Shown: positions 34,902 to 46,239 of the stretch, piece after piece | Layout of the letters: each line of letters begins with the position of its first letter | Position numbering within the stretch: the first letter of the stretch is position 1 | Assembly: GCA_037176885.1 (NCBI GenBank) | Contig: JAWWNJ010000115.1 | Span: 186,001-250,000, forward strand | DNA: 64,000 nucleotides | Direction of reading: 5' to 3' | From: Favolaschia claudopus | Lineage: Eukaryota; Basidiomycota; Agaricomycetes; Agaricales; Mycenaceae | Made by a program: the position numbers and the translations under genes | The notes under the pieces: generated by a model | What the model saw: only the letters and a program-made list of their open reading frames with translations | Databases searched by the model: none | Told to the model about the DNA's origin: nothing

Positions 34902-35267
34902 CGCGGTGAGATGGAGAGAACGTGAAAGCAACGTGAAAGAGTGAGAGAAAGCGCGTTTGTTTGCAGTCAGGGTTGTTAACAAGCAAATCAATTGATGAAT
35001 GTCGTCACCTCTCTTCTGACTCCTGAGCCACGGCCCACGATTAACTCTTTGCTCGAGCTCTTTCTGACGCCGCGCCCTCCCGATACGTCAAAGGCCATTC
35101 TCCCCAGCGTCCTCCTCTCTGTCTTCCCTTGCGACGGGGGCAGCGGCAAGAACAATGATCCGACTCGTGAATCGTGAGACGATCGTCCTGCCGGACGTTG
35201 AATCGGGATAAAGTTTTCGTGAATCGTGCCGCGGCGTCTTGTTCGGAGTTCCAGCACAAAAACAAAA
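34902..35267. other. Intergenic, nothing recognised
   Basis: Divergent spacer between the small MYND gene and the repeat-flanked MYND copy C. No gene pattern supported. Confidence 0.4.
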
Positions 35268-35480
35268 GCAGCCTGCCAAAAAGACGCGCACCACGGCACC
35301 AGAGAAGAATAGACCTGGTTGAGAAGATGATGCGGGTTCGGAACAAGAGCCAGATGATTTACTCTTATTGATTTCCGAGGTTCCCCGGGCCGCTTCCGGG
35401 CCAGTCGTTAGTGACAGCAGTGACAGTCACGGTCCGTGACACACTCTCTCTTCAACGTCCACCATGGCGACCACCATCCA
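35268..35480 (+). repeat. Left arm of an inverted repeat around MYND copy C (its promoter and first codons)
   Basis: Contains blocks such as GCAGCCTGCCAA, GTTCGGAACAAG, TTTACTCTTATTGATTTCCG and CTCTCTCTTC. The same blocks occur in the same order, in reverse complement, at about 37945-38155. It covers the promoter and start codon of MYND copy C. Confidence 0.7.
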
Positions 35481-37641
35481 TCCTCATCTGCGGCTTTCCA
35501 GCTTGGACAAGCTTCCCATCATGAAGCGGGTGAGACCTAGCTTTATCCTCGGCACTTTTCTCTTCATTCAACCAAAAATCAGCGACTCGCCAAGTCCATA
35601 ACCGCCAGTGCTGGTCCCCTGACACAACAGACTGTCAGCGAGTTCGCTACAGTCATGAAAAATCGACAATCTACAACGATATGCAACGATTTCGTTCCTG
35701 TATTCTATTTTCTGCTCGACACTGCACGCATTCCGCAAATACCGGCATTTGACTCGGACTCGCCCGACAACGACGTGGTCTGCTCTCTGCGAGGCGCATT
35801 TCTATCTCTCATTGGGCTCTTTTCATCTCGCCCGTCGCAAAAAAATATTTCCCGATCTCTGGCCTCGACTCGACGTCTGGTGCTACTATTTCTTTCAACA
35901 CGAAGAGCTCATCTCCTCCACAATCGGCTTGGGCGCCCCGCAAACGAAGCAATTCTATCTCGAAATGATGCATTTTCTCCGCTACATTTCCTCCGCCTCT
36001 CCTTCCAACCACGCCTTGATCATCTCCGACCGAAAATCCCACATCCTCGCTGGCCGCGCGTACCGCTGCTTCTCCGACGAAGCCGACTTCTTCGGGCAAC
36101 AACATGCGCTGCTCATGGTCCGCGACATCCTCACTATGGGCAAGGTTCGCCTCGGCGACGTTCTCGAAGGCTTCGGTGGCGACATCTCCGACCTGGCGCG
36201 CCTCATCATGCGACATTGCGAGCTGGGCGTTCCGTGGACGGCACCATCGACAGACAAGCCGGACCTCGCCACCTTCGTCATCGGGCTGAACATCCTCGTC
36301 CGCCTGGACGAGAGCGGCGACGACAAAAAGGATGCTCCCCGCCCTATGTGTGCTGCGCTCATCCCTCTCGGATTCGTCAAGATCATAATCAAAGCCGGAC
36401 TTGTCTTGGGCAAGATCCCGTCCCCGATCCCCGAACACAGCGTCCTCATGTGCACTTGTCTTACGTCCCTACAACATCTCCTCGAAACGGACACAGGGAA
36501 CGGCGTTCTTCAGACGGCTGTGCATTTTGGTTTGTTGAACTTCTTACTGGCGGCGTCTAGCAAGAAACACTCGAGCCTTGTGGTGGATATCTGTGTGGGC
36601 TGCCTCTTGGTCGACGTTCTGACGTCGTTTACCGTTTATTACCATGTTCTCGAGGAGATGCAGAAGGCCTCGGCTCTCGATATCGTGTCTCTCGCGGAGC
36701 GAATGCCGCTCTCTTCTAAACTCGCTCGTGCTTGGCGTACATTCGGTTCGGCGCTGCGCGCCCGCCTCGAGCTACGGGACTCGTTCAACGCTGACCCTTC
36801 GATTCAATCGCGGAATATCTGCGGTAATGTGCGTCTTGTTTTTCTTCTTCTCGCTTTCATCTGCTCATCAATGTTTGCAGTGCGGTGTAATCCTTCCGAA
36901 ATTGAACTTCAAGCGTTGCTCGGAATGTCGGTGGATAACGTACTGCTCGACGGAATGTCAAGCTCTCGATTGGGATGCTCGTCACCGCGTCTCTTGTGCT
37001 GAGGAGAACATCTATCGTCTCAGTACGTCTATCACCATTTCCTTCCTCCTTCCTTCTATTATCTATCGAACTACGCGCTAATTCATGATAATTCAGAAAT
37101 CCGAACGACCTACACCCGCAAAGAATACTCCTTTCTCCGCTTCCTAATCCACCACTCCTACACCACCTCTAAATCCGCCATCGCTCTCGCGCACGTTCTT
37201 CGCTGGGAAGAGGATCCCGACGCGTGGGTCTGCACGATCTTGGATTATGCCTCGTTTCCGGTGCGCATGGAGACGATTGGGGGGCCGCAGGATATGGGGA
37301 GGCATATGGTGCATACGGGGAAGCGGGATACAGAGGCGGAGGCGGATGGGAAGGGAATGGGAATGGGGCGGGAGGAGGGGATGTTTGGGGTTGTGGAGAA
37401 GAGCACGAAGGTGATGGTGCGGATGCCGATGGCGGAGGCGGGGAGGACGGTGCCGTGGTTGTTTTTGGTGGCGAGGGAGAGTGGGCTTGTGAGGGAGTTG
37501 AGGGAGATTGCGGCGAGGAGGCGTGTGGGGAGGGGGGGCTGTGGGGAGGAGGAGAAAGGGGAGGGAGAGTTGAGGGAGGAGGTGGAGCGGGTGATTGAAG
37601 GGGAGGGGGTGACGACGGTGATCAAGACGGTTGTTTTGTGA
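35464..37641 (+). CDS. Large MYND zinc-finger protein, copy C, with one-base frameshift
   Basis: Exons 35464-35529, 35583-36828, 36881-37022 and 37097-37641 mirror copy A. The start MATTIHPHLRLSSLDKLPIM corresponds to the copy A N-terminus. The MYND finger reads CGN-CGV across the intron, then RCSECRWITYCSTECQALDW and RHRVSCAEE. Next comes YTRKEYSFLRFLIHHS, and the C-terminus is Glu/Gly/Arg-rich. The exon total is one base too long. The frame breaks at a run of seven A (35839-35845); with six A the reading would pass smoothly from FSSRPSQK to IFPDLWPRLDVW, which matches DLWPRVIPW of copy A. This may be a sequencing error, a real inactivating insertion, or slippage. Confidence 0.72.
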
Positions 37642-37944
37642 GGTGGATATATCCTTTTGGAGCGGAATTTCGCTTGGATTTATGTGTATATGAATGGATC
37701 CTAGTGCTTAGACATTGTATTTACTTTAGCTTTAGTTTTGTACATCTTCGTTTCCCTGGGGTCATCTGAGTCTTGTGTTGGAAGCAATTTGCAGGCTGCT
37801 GCTTACCTCCCTCAGCTCTGCGCCGTCGACTCCCTCTGCCCTCGACGAGCTGACACCGGCCGTTCCCGACTCCGCTTACGCGCCATCTCATCGATTCCAC
37901 CACATACCCACCAACACGCCCTGCCCGTACACACAACCCTTCGG

Positions 37945-38155
37945 CTCGTGGCCGTCCGCAGCGACGTGGCCCGTGGTGGACGTCGAAGAGAGAGCGTGTC
38001 ACCGATCGTCACTGCTTGGTCACTGTCACGGGTGATGAATCAGTGATCGACAAGAGTGGGAAACGGGGACCTCGGAAATCAATAAGAGTAAACCATCGGG
38101 CTTGTTCCGAACTCTCATCTTCTTCGCTGTCGAGCGTCCTTGGCAGGCTGCATTA
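37945..38155 (-). repeat. Right arm of the inverted repeat: dead copy of the MYND copy C promoter
   Basis: Reverse complement of the 35268-35480 block, with several insertions. Where the gene has CCACCATGG, this arm has CCACCACGG, so the start codon is ACG, and no downstream coding similarity persists. It looks like an inverted partial duplicate. Confidence 0.65.
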
Positions 38156-38349
38156 GTACTCGACTGCTTCGCTGGCTTTTTGTGTTGAGCTGACGCGGAC
38201 TCTACTCAAATACAAGGCCGCGCTGAAGAGCCTTGAGCATGCTGCATGCTCTGGCTCAACTCTGGCTTTCTTTTCTCAGCTTTCTAGGTCGCTCGACGAG
38301 TCGAAGCAAGTAATATCAAATATAAGTAGTGCTCTAGACATTCAACAAG
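38156..38349. other. Intergenic, near-palindrome near 38235
   Basis: Short spacer before the monooxygenase stop codon. GAGCATGC and GCATGCTC abut around one base near 38235-38252. Function not known. Confidence 0.3.
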
Positions 38350-40136
38350 TCATAATCGACCTTTTGTCAATTTCCTCTCTACATCCCTTCTGACAACATA
38401 TCCAAACTGTGTCTCGTTTCTGTCTTCCGCCTCCGCTATGCCGCCTAGCATTTTGTCTCTCTCTACCTGCTCCGGCCCGTCAAGCAAATGGAACATTCTA
38501 CCGTTATTGCGAGAAATTTCTTGGATATAGCTGCACCGTGGTTTCCTGATGTCCACATACGTGTCGAGAAGACAGGGAAGTTCTGCGTATGATTTGATAT
38601 GGGCCAGAATTGCCGCTAATACAGCGGCATCTTCCATCTAAATTTTCGTTTCAGCTCTCTCATGATCCGATAGCCAAAGTTGAATCAAACTTGCCGCCAT
38701 GGCTGCGCCTGCGATGCATGTAACGTAAGTTTACTTCCTGCTGCCTTGGAGCCCGACTCACCTTGCCCACCATACGGCTATGATCTTGTCAGATATCTCA
38801 AGGTTGTAGACTCAACTCAAACTCACCAAGAGCGGATGGCACGCGTCACCTAACAACACAACGCCAGCCGGATGAACCCATCTCTCGATGATCGGGCGGT
38901 CTACCAGCCTCCACCTCGAGGTTGTCGACACGAGGTCAATCAGTTTTTGAATTCTGCCCCTTAGCTTTAACAAGATGTTGTAGAAATCCGCGCCAGTCAA
39001 CGTACCTATTGTCCCATCCGATATATTCCGCTCGAATCGCTTCTTTTGACGATGGAATTGACCAGGATTCTCGCTTCATGTCATCTTGTGGACACGGACA
39101 AGAAAATACGAGATTATAATCCTTCCCTCCGCTCTTCGCATGATCATTCAGCGCTGATTTTCAATGATATGAAGTTTAGGGCACCCACAATACAATACCC
39201 AACGACGTTTCGACCTGGTCCCATCCAGCAGGTTACCTACGTCGATTGAACACTAATTCACTTGCTTCGACGACAGTAAGGCTTACGTGCATGCTCTCTA
39301 CCAATTCTTTCAACTCTGCATCCTTCAGCATCTCACCCACCGGCACGATAGCACTTCACCGGTATCGTATGAGTAATCATACACAAGGATCAAATTGCCA
39401 CACACCGATGTGCTGAATTCGCATGGAGCCCGATATAACTCTCCACAGGTCCAAACACCACGTTCCGAGTCACCGACTTGATCCCATCCGCACCTATCAC
39501 CAGATCCGAATGAAACACTTGACCGTCAACCAGGGTCACGCTTGGCCGTTGACGGCGGGTACGATCATCGACGGTTTTTGCCTGCTGGTATGTGTCGAGA
39601 TTCACCGAGAGGACCCTTGCGTTCGTCTTAACATCAGCGACAGTTTTTGCTGCGTTCAACATCATACGATGGAAGTCGCCTCGCTAGAAGGTAATTTCCA
39701 GATCACTTCATCGCGAGTTGAACGAGCCAGGAACACATACATGCACATTATAATGCGGAACCCCATACTTTGCTTCAATTTTCTCGGTATCCAGAGCCCC
39801 AACCAACGCGCCAGAATCATCTACAAATCAAGTTCAGCAAGACGCTCCCGCGACCCTCCTTTTCACTGCTGTCAGTCACTCACATCTCCGCCAACTCGCC
39901 GCCCTCGGCTTCACCGCAATCCCCTCCAGGTCAGCTTGCAATCCCCACTCAACCAACAATCTCGTTACATTTGGCGGGACCTGTATTCCAGCCCCAATGT
40001 CATTCGCTTCGCGCGCAGCTTCGAAGACAGTAACGCGATGGCCGAGACGACCGAGGCAGAGCGCTGCTGCTAGCCCGCCTAACCCGGCGCCGACTATCGA
40101 AATAACGAGCTTAGTGGGTGCGGGTTGGACGCCCAT
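38350..40136 (-). CDS. FAD-dependent monooxygenase, salicylate-hydroxylase type
   Basis: Many short exons on the minus strand. The FAD-binding N-terminus is ISIVGAGLGGLAAALCLGRL (GxGxxG), followed by GAGIQVPPNVTRLL. The middle holds ADFHRMMLNAAK and DLVIGADGIKSVTR (the DG motif). Further on are MGPGRNVVGYCIV and the second FAD motif VVLLGDACHPLL, leading into PYGGQ, GAAMA and MEDAAVLAAIL. The intron before MEDAAVL starts with GCAAGT (38694-38638 on the minus strand), a GC-AG intron. The start was set at the Met of MGVQPAP. Such enzymes hydroxylate phenols, sometimes with loss of a carboxyl group. Its place beside prenyltransferase, P450 and methyltransferase genes suggests a role in an aromatic secondary metabolite. 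Confidence 0.85.
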
Positions 40137-40950
40137 TGGAATCTGGTTTGTGGGGAAAATTTTGCTGTATCTATGAGATGGGTAATGGGTAATCATAGCC
40201 TCAAAGTCAGTGTTCCCCGGCACATGGGTACGAAAGCTTTCCGAGATGGACGCCGAAACGAACTTCGATTCACCATTCGGTCATCTAAAACGTAAGTTGA
40301 ACTAGCGGATGCATCATTCGCGGAAAGGTCGATGTTTCCTCACGCTTGACCCACACCGACACTAGGTGTGAACGAAAGTGGTGTTCACACAGCACATCAA
40401 ATACTACGAGTCGGCCATCTCGGTTTCAATACCCGGATTCCACAGGTCCATTGTCACTGTAAATGGCTTAGGCTGTCTCAACCCCGAACGTGCTCTCTCA
40501 TGGTTTGATTATCACTCGATTTGATAAAATGCAACTGGTGTTCGATTCCAAGCCATCTTTCGCAGGTAACTTCTTCCGTGTTCATTGACAATCATAAACG
40601 CCGACTTATCGAGCGCATCAAAAGGATATACATAACCTACTCCTCTGTCTTTGGCAGATACTACTTCACGTTAAGTCACTCTCGAGACTTGTGTGAGACG
40701 TTCACGTACCGCTTCCAATTCGATGGTGTCTGTCGCCACCATGATCGTGGGGAGAGTGAAGTTCTCGGATTTTGGTGTCCATGCGGTGTTGTCCAAGTCA
40801 CCCAATAGCGTCGCAGTAAGCTTGGGATGTGCTCCTTTGTATACCGGTGCCGTCGCTTGCCTCCGCATATTCAGAAATAAGCTATAGCAGTAGATGAATC
40901 ATTCCTTATAAGGGAACTGAGATAGACTGAGGCGCACCGAGAGACCATTA
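40137..40950. other. Intergenic or unresolved 3' exons
   Basis: Contains a 65-codon minus-strand frame (40671-40868) that might belong to the end of the neighbouring membrane-protein gene, but it could not be joined in phase. Otherwise nothing recognised. Confidence 0.35.
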
Positions 40951-42402
40951 TCACTGTGATACTGAACAATAATTGAGTGTTTGACCCGTTCGCATGAATG
41001 CCCACTCACGCCGGCGTAAATTCAACGTTGATTGGTCGAAGATCCTCCTGAAGCAGCGATGAACACGGGATTTGGTTGAAAAGTCCAGATAATTACCGGG
41101 ATCGAGGAAGACTTTGGGGCGCATCAGCAATTATATAGGAAGAAACTGGAGAACCCACCTCAATGAGAACGACGTTTCCGACATTGACGACGAAAATCAC
41201 TAGAAAATAAAGGAAACCTGTAGCCCTGATAGTCACCCACACTGAGAGTACGTTGGTTAAATAATAAAAGTACCATCTCGAACTATGATTTCGGATAGAG
41301 GAGTTGCCAATCCGGCAGCACGTTTCCTCTGGTATAAATGAAACGCTGTGAGGAGGAAAATGATCGTATCTGCGACTGGTCAGAGAAGTCAGAGTGTCTA
41401 AAGAATACATAGTATGTACCGAGAACAACCAGACTAATGAAGAGCGAGGCAACTCCTACGAAAGAGGGTAAGCAATGGGAGCGGAAATAAAGGCCGACTC
41501 ACGTCCAATATCATCGGGTGCTTTGGGGCCAATATAGCAGCCTGTGACACCTGATTGAACACACGAGTCAGTCAACTCACTTTTCTGAATGGCGAAGAAA
41601 TTTTACCCGGTGGAAGTGGAGCATGTGTCGAAGCCGGGAATGACCACTGCGCACATGAAATGGCGAATCCAGCGCGGACAAGAGGGTATACATACAAATG
41701 CCACAATAATATTTGCAACCAGTGAAGACAGCATCAATCCAAGGGCCCACTTCGCTACGGACGGCGTTGAAAAAAATCTGTGGATCGAGCGGGTGCAACT
41801 CTACCTCGACCAAGTAAAGCATAGACACGAAGAATCAGCACAATCGATGTAGCAACTGTGACCAATTCGTCGACAATAATTCGCCACCACAACCATTGAC
41901 CGCAACTCGCAGTAGTCCAAGAAGTGAGTTGATCAGCTAGCAGGCTGTTAGATTTGAACCGCACTGATTGTTCTGCAACCTCACCGCATATCTGCGAGCC
42001 AAAAATCAACTGAAAATCGGCGAAGGGAGCACTGCAGATCGCGTACCGAACCAAGTTGAAATATCGGAGTTAGATAGCGAAACTGTGAAATATGTAATTC
42101 AGAAAGGTGAACCGTGACGGGGAGAGTGCAATCAGAAGGAGTTGACTGACTACAACAAACATGATTTTTGGCAAGGACCATGCACGGCGCTTCCACACCT
42201 GATCGACTTCAGTCGCAAATGTCAGAATGAAGTCGTAAACAAGCATCACAAGTACAGCGAGGTCGTAGTACTTGGATGCTTGCCTACAATAAAGTGCTGT
42301 AAGTACAACCTTTCATTTTGAGTAAAATGCTACTAGTAATGCCCACAAATGCTGCAACGCAGTCACCAGCGCAGCCGGAAGGGCGGGCGGTACTTGATCC
42401 AT
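40951..42402 (-). CDS. Multi-pass membrane protein, DUF6533-type
   Basis: A minus-strand gene with about eight short exons. It starts MDQVPPALPAALVTALQHLW, followed by SKYYDLAVLVMLVYDFILTF and ATEVDQVWKRRAWS, the motif that marks the DUF6533 family of mushroom membrane proteins. Later segments include RIIVDELVTVATSIVLILRVYALLG, KWALGLMLSSLVANIIVAFV and, after a further intron, VRDGFLYFLVIFVVNVGNV. A cytoplasmic end with TLNLRRRE follows. The stop at 40951-40953 is provisional. These seven-helix-like proteins are abundant in Agaricomycetes and of unknown function. It lies within the metabolite cluster but may be unrelated to it. Confidence 0.6.
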
Positions 42403-43397
42403 CGAAAGTGCGAGGAGAGCCGGATCGGCAATATTGCAATTGAGTTAACCTTGTGAGTGTGCTCTTGGGAGGGGGAGAAGTGATTACTTTTATGGTTGGC
42501 TCAAATTAGTTTCACGCAACAGACTTGAGCGGACGTTTGGAGGGTGCCTTGCGGAAGACAAACCGGGGTCATCCCACAGTTCGAGCTGGGTGCGAAACAA
42601 TGTCCCAATTCCGAAGATATCATCGTTCTCAACTTGAAAGCGGACCATCGAACGGAGGACAGTTGGGAACATGTCAAGGAGTAGGAAATGGGGCTGGAGT
42701 TTCGTCCAGTTATTTGCCCGAATACCTCTGAAATAAGGAACCAATCAGATTTAGGGATCATCGTTTCATACGGAGCGCGAACAAGTTCAGGGGTCATCGA
42801 CGATAGCAGAGTTCTGAATCTTCTGATACAGCGGAGTCCGCTGTTGGATTGACTGACATCAACAGTCATGTAATCCCGAAGTGCGCGAAACTGCTACACA
42901 AATCAGGGAAGTTGGCGACAGGGTCGAGGCGAGGGCTGTGAAGCCGGTGAATGCTTGTGCACAAGAAAATTAAAAATACCACGATTCCAACACGAAATAG
43001 CTAATTTTGCGGCATCCAATCGACTGACTAGTGAGCGTCCTTCCTCCACTTCACGCTCGCAGTTCCTCATCTGTCATGCATGGTCTTCGAATGGAGCAAA
43101 ACAGCACAGGGGTGAACATTGCGGGAAACTGAGATACTATCTGTGTTTGTCGAGTTGGTTTAATCGAAGCACGAATAAGTCTGTGGCAATTGGGTTCCTA
43201 TCTAGAGCGAAGTGTCGCGAAGGGCTCACCATGTTATTGCCGGTGGCAGACTCTAATTTCAATCTATTTGTGGCGGTTTCTTTTTTGAGAATTTCAATTG
43301 GAAATAAGCATACAATCAATTTGAATTGGCTGAACTAGATCATTAAACGTAACATCCGTCCTCATACAGAAATCTCTCTCAAGAGTCAAGACGGTCA
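42403..43397. other. Intergenic with unresolved coding-like stretch
   Basis: Minus-strand frames at 42490-42870 look partly coding, for example MFPTVLRSMVRFQVENDDIF and, in another frame, ELVRAPYETMIPKSDWFLIS. They do not join into a recognisable protein. This could be a decayed gene of the cluster. From 42960 to 43390 the sequence is AT-rich and featureless. Confidence 0.3.
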
Positions 43398-45398
43398 TCA
43401 ATTATGCGGAACATACTGATTGAGGAGTTGAACAGCATGAGAGGTTCGGGGCTCGATTCGGTAGGGAAACGGGAAAGGCTGTCTACTGATGCTCAGCCGG
43501 TGAGCGATAGAACGGAAGAAGAAATCTTCGTACGAAGTGTGCCCGGAGGTGAACTTTACTCGTGGTTCGACCGTTTTCCCATCGGCATCCCGGAATTTTG
43601 ACACTCGGAGAGTGGCCAATGAGGTTGAAATCGCGAGGAATATAGATGCTTCGCCCAAGTATTTTCCTGGACAGTTTCGGCGACCCAATCCAAAGATGAT
43701 TGCTCGAGGGTCAAGATCTTTCCCGAGGGCATTCATGAATCTGTCAGGATTGAACAAATCGGGATCAGGAAAGTTCTTTTCGTCGTGTAATATACCCCTA
43801 ATTCGCATGAGAGAATGAATGCGTCGGGATAACAAAACGCACCAGACATTGACTATGACAGAAGCGCCTTTGGGGATGAAATACTGCCGATATGTGTCGT
43901 CTTTGCGAGGACTATGGATGATAAGCGGTGCAACTGGGTGAAATCGATAGACCTCCTTGATGAGGGCATCAGTAAATGGCAATGTCTCCCTGTCAGTGAA
44001 CTCTGGAAGTCTATTCTTTCCAACGACCCGTTCAATTTCCGAGGCTGCCCTTTCCTGTACGTCTGGATGCATAACCATCATCAGGAAGAATGTTGACAAA
44101 ATCGATGCTGTCTAGTGGAGCACTTTGTTCAGGGTACAGTACAGGGAAATTTGCTAGCATTGCTCACCGTATCTGCCCCAGCTGAAAACAACAACCCTGA
44201 GCAAAAGCAAATCAAGCAAAAAGTCATAAAGCACACCGGCGTAGAAGCTTGAGGCTACATGAGATATAATGTCCTCCTTCTCTGGATGTTTCTCCAGATA
44301 TTCGGAAACCAATGAGGGAGAACCTATTCCTTCCGCCTAAAGAAAGGATCACAAGTAATCCTGAGAAAAGCCTAAAAACCCTCACCCGTTGTTGTTTGAC
44401 TTCCCGCAGCGGCGAGTGTATTAGTTCGTTACTTCGTTTACGCGCCGCTGATGCCCATGTTTTGAACCCCGCTCCTGGCATCCACTCTGGCACATGTTTG
44501 ACTAGAGTAGATATCATTAGGCTCTGAATCAAGAATGTTGCAAAGAACCCACGAAAAGGCAGGGAGTCAACAAGCCATCTACCGGGTTGAATCGCAGCTG
44601 CAGTTATTTGTGAAAGTTCTTCCGCCAACTGAACGTAGAGGTCGTCGTCGGAAGTAACTCTGTGACCGTACGCAATGCGCAATACAACCGATCCCGCATA
44701 TCTAGCACTCAAGTGAGCTCCACAATTTCGAAACAGTAGCGCGAGGTCTACCTTCGAATTGCTGGGATAAGTGAACCAGGCGTTTCGAGAAGTCGAGCGA
44801 TAAACTCGTGAACTTCCTCGCGCTGCATATTTAAATGACAGTGAACAACACCGGATCCAAGTGTTGCGTTTAAAATCCGTCGATATTCGCGAAGGCGCAG
44901 TCCATATTGAGAGAAAAGAACTGAGTCTTCTCGCCCGACCAGCTCTGAGCACATCACAAACATGGGTCTATCGCTGTAAATCGCGGAGCGACGCTCGAAA
45001 AGGTCGAGAGCCGCCGTTATTGATGACAGGACGACAAACTCCCTCCCAAGCACATGGAAGCGATAAATATCCCCTGAGGAATATTTTAGCCACTGCGGTA
45101 CAAACAATGGTCATGGAAGACACATACCGTAGCTGCGTGCCCACCGTGCATAGTGGATCCATGGTTCAGCTTTTGGAAGCTGAAGAAGATTTCCTAGAAG
45201 AGGCAGACCAGTGGGACCTTGACGTTGTCACATAGATCCAGTGAGTGAAGGTAGTAGGTTGGACGATGTCCTACCTGGAGCATAAGTGCGTTGCTGGGAC
45301 GCAAATCGTTTGACGATCCATGCCAGAAGACCAATAAATCCGCATAGAAAAGCAGGCAGAAGAAACATCGAGAGTGTTCGTGCAGGAGCTGTAGGCAT
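43398..45398 (-). CDS. Cytochrome P450
   Basis: Minus-strand multi-exon gene. The N-terminal anchor reads MFLLPAFLCGFIGLLAWIV and is followed after an intron by GPTGLPLLGNLLQLPKAEPW, the proline-rich hinge. The I-helix reads AGADT (intron) TASILSTFF. The ExxR motif is KEVYRFHP; the PERF-like region reads FPDPDLFNPDRFM; the haem loop is FGLGRRNCPGKYLG with the ligand Cys present. The end PYRIEPRTSHAVQLLNQYVPHN is normal for fungal microsomal P450s. All signature residues are intact, so it should be an active monooxygenase in the endoplasmic reticulum. The clan and substrate cannot be fixed without database comparison. The position between FAD monooxygenase and prenyltransferase suggests a tailoring step. 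Confidence 0.9.
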
Positions 45399-46239
45399 TG
45401 AGGGTGAATATCGGCGCGAATGATCTTCCCAGGAGCAATGTGCCTGGAGCTTTGGCATCAAGGCGCGTAATAGACCTGTAGGACATGCTACGACATGTAC
45501 GTTACTTGACCCTGGAACCCCACAAGAAAAGCGCCGCCGGACTCCCACGAACCCGTCGGGGCGTAATCACTATAATTGTCAATGAAACAGCTCAACGAAG
45601 CGCAATCTATCAGTCAACGGGCCGCGTCTGTCCACATTTTGAATCATTGTTTCCGAGAGGAGTTCCGCCTCGAAACACGCATCGTAGGAAGCTTCATCCC
45701 AATTCATCGACGGCGCCGTTCAACATGTCCACGGTCTAAGATAGATGCATCTTGAATCATACCTGTGCTCAACAGCTTCATCATCTCTGAGAACCGAGAC
45801 CATTGTTCAAGTCGAATAAGTTTAGCATCCGTCCCACAGCCGAAGATAGTTCACATCCGAGATCAAATTTTGTGCCTGAAAGTTCAGTTTCTAAGCCTTG
45901 CAACAGCAGTGAGAACATGGGGTGCACCGTGATCACAGTTCAGGTTCCGTCCCACGACCGAAGATAAATTTGACGCTTCAGTAACAGGATCGCGCTTGAA
46001 TCCCTTGTCACATGTCGACTCGAGTTTTTCTTTATTTTTGCCGTTCTCCCTTGGCAGAACAGAACAATAGATAATGAAAACAAACAATGACGAACAGGTG
46101 AAAGCGGCATACATCGAGCAAGCAAATTACACTAGAAAACAGAACTGGAGGTTTTCCCGACCAGACAATCTGCGAAAATTCCCCCCAAAATCAACAGACT
46201 GACTCTTGAATTGCGAGCAAAATTATCTGGCGCTGTAGG
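45399..46239. other. Intergenic; two copies of a short motif
   Basis: Contains CCGTCCCAC followed by CCGAAGATA near 45831 and again near 45947 with small differences. These could be regulatory direct repeats for the P450 gene or chance. No coding evidence. Confidence 0.35.

Noticed and set aside
40535..40560. Possible tRNA T-loop (GGTGTTCGATTCC)
   Set aside because: No matching acceptor, D or anticodon stem could be drawn around it.
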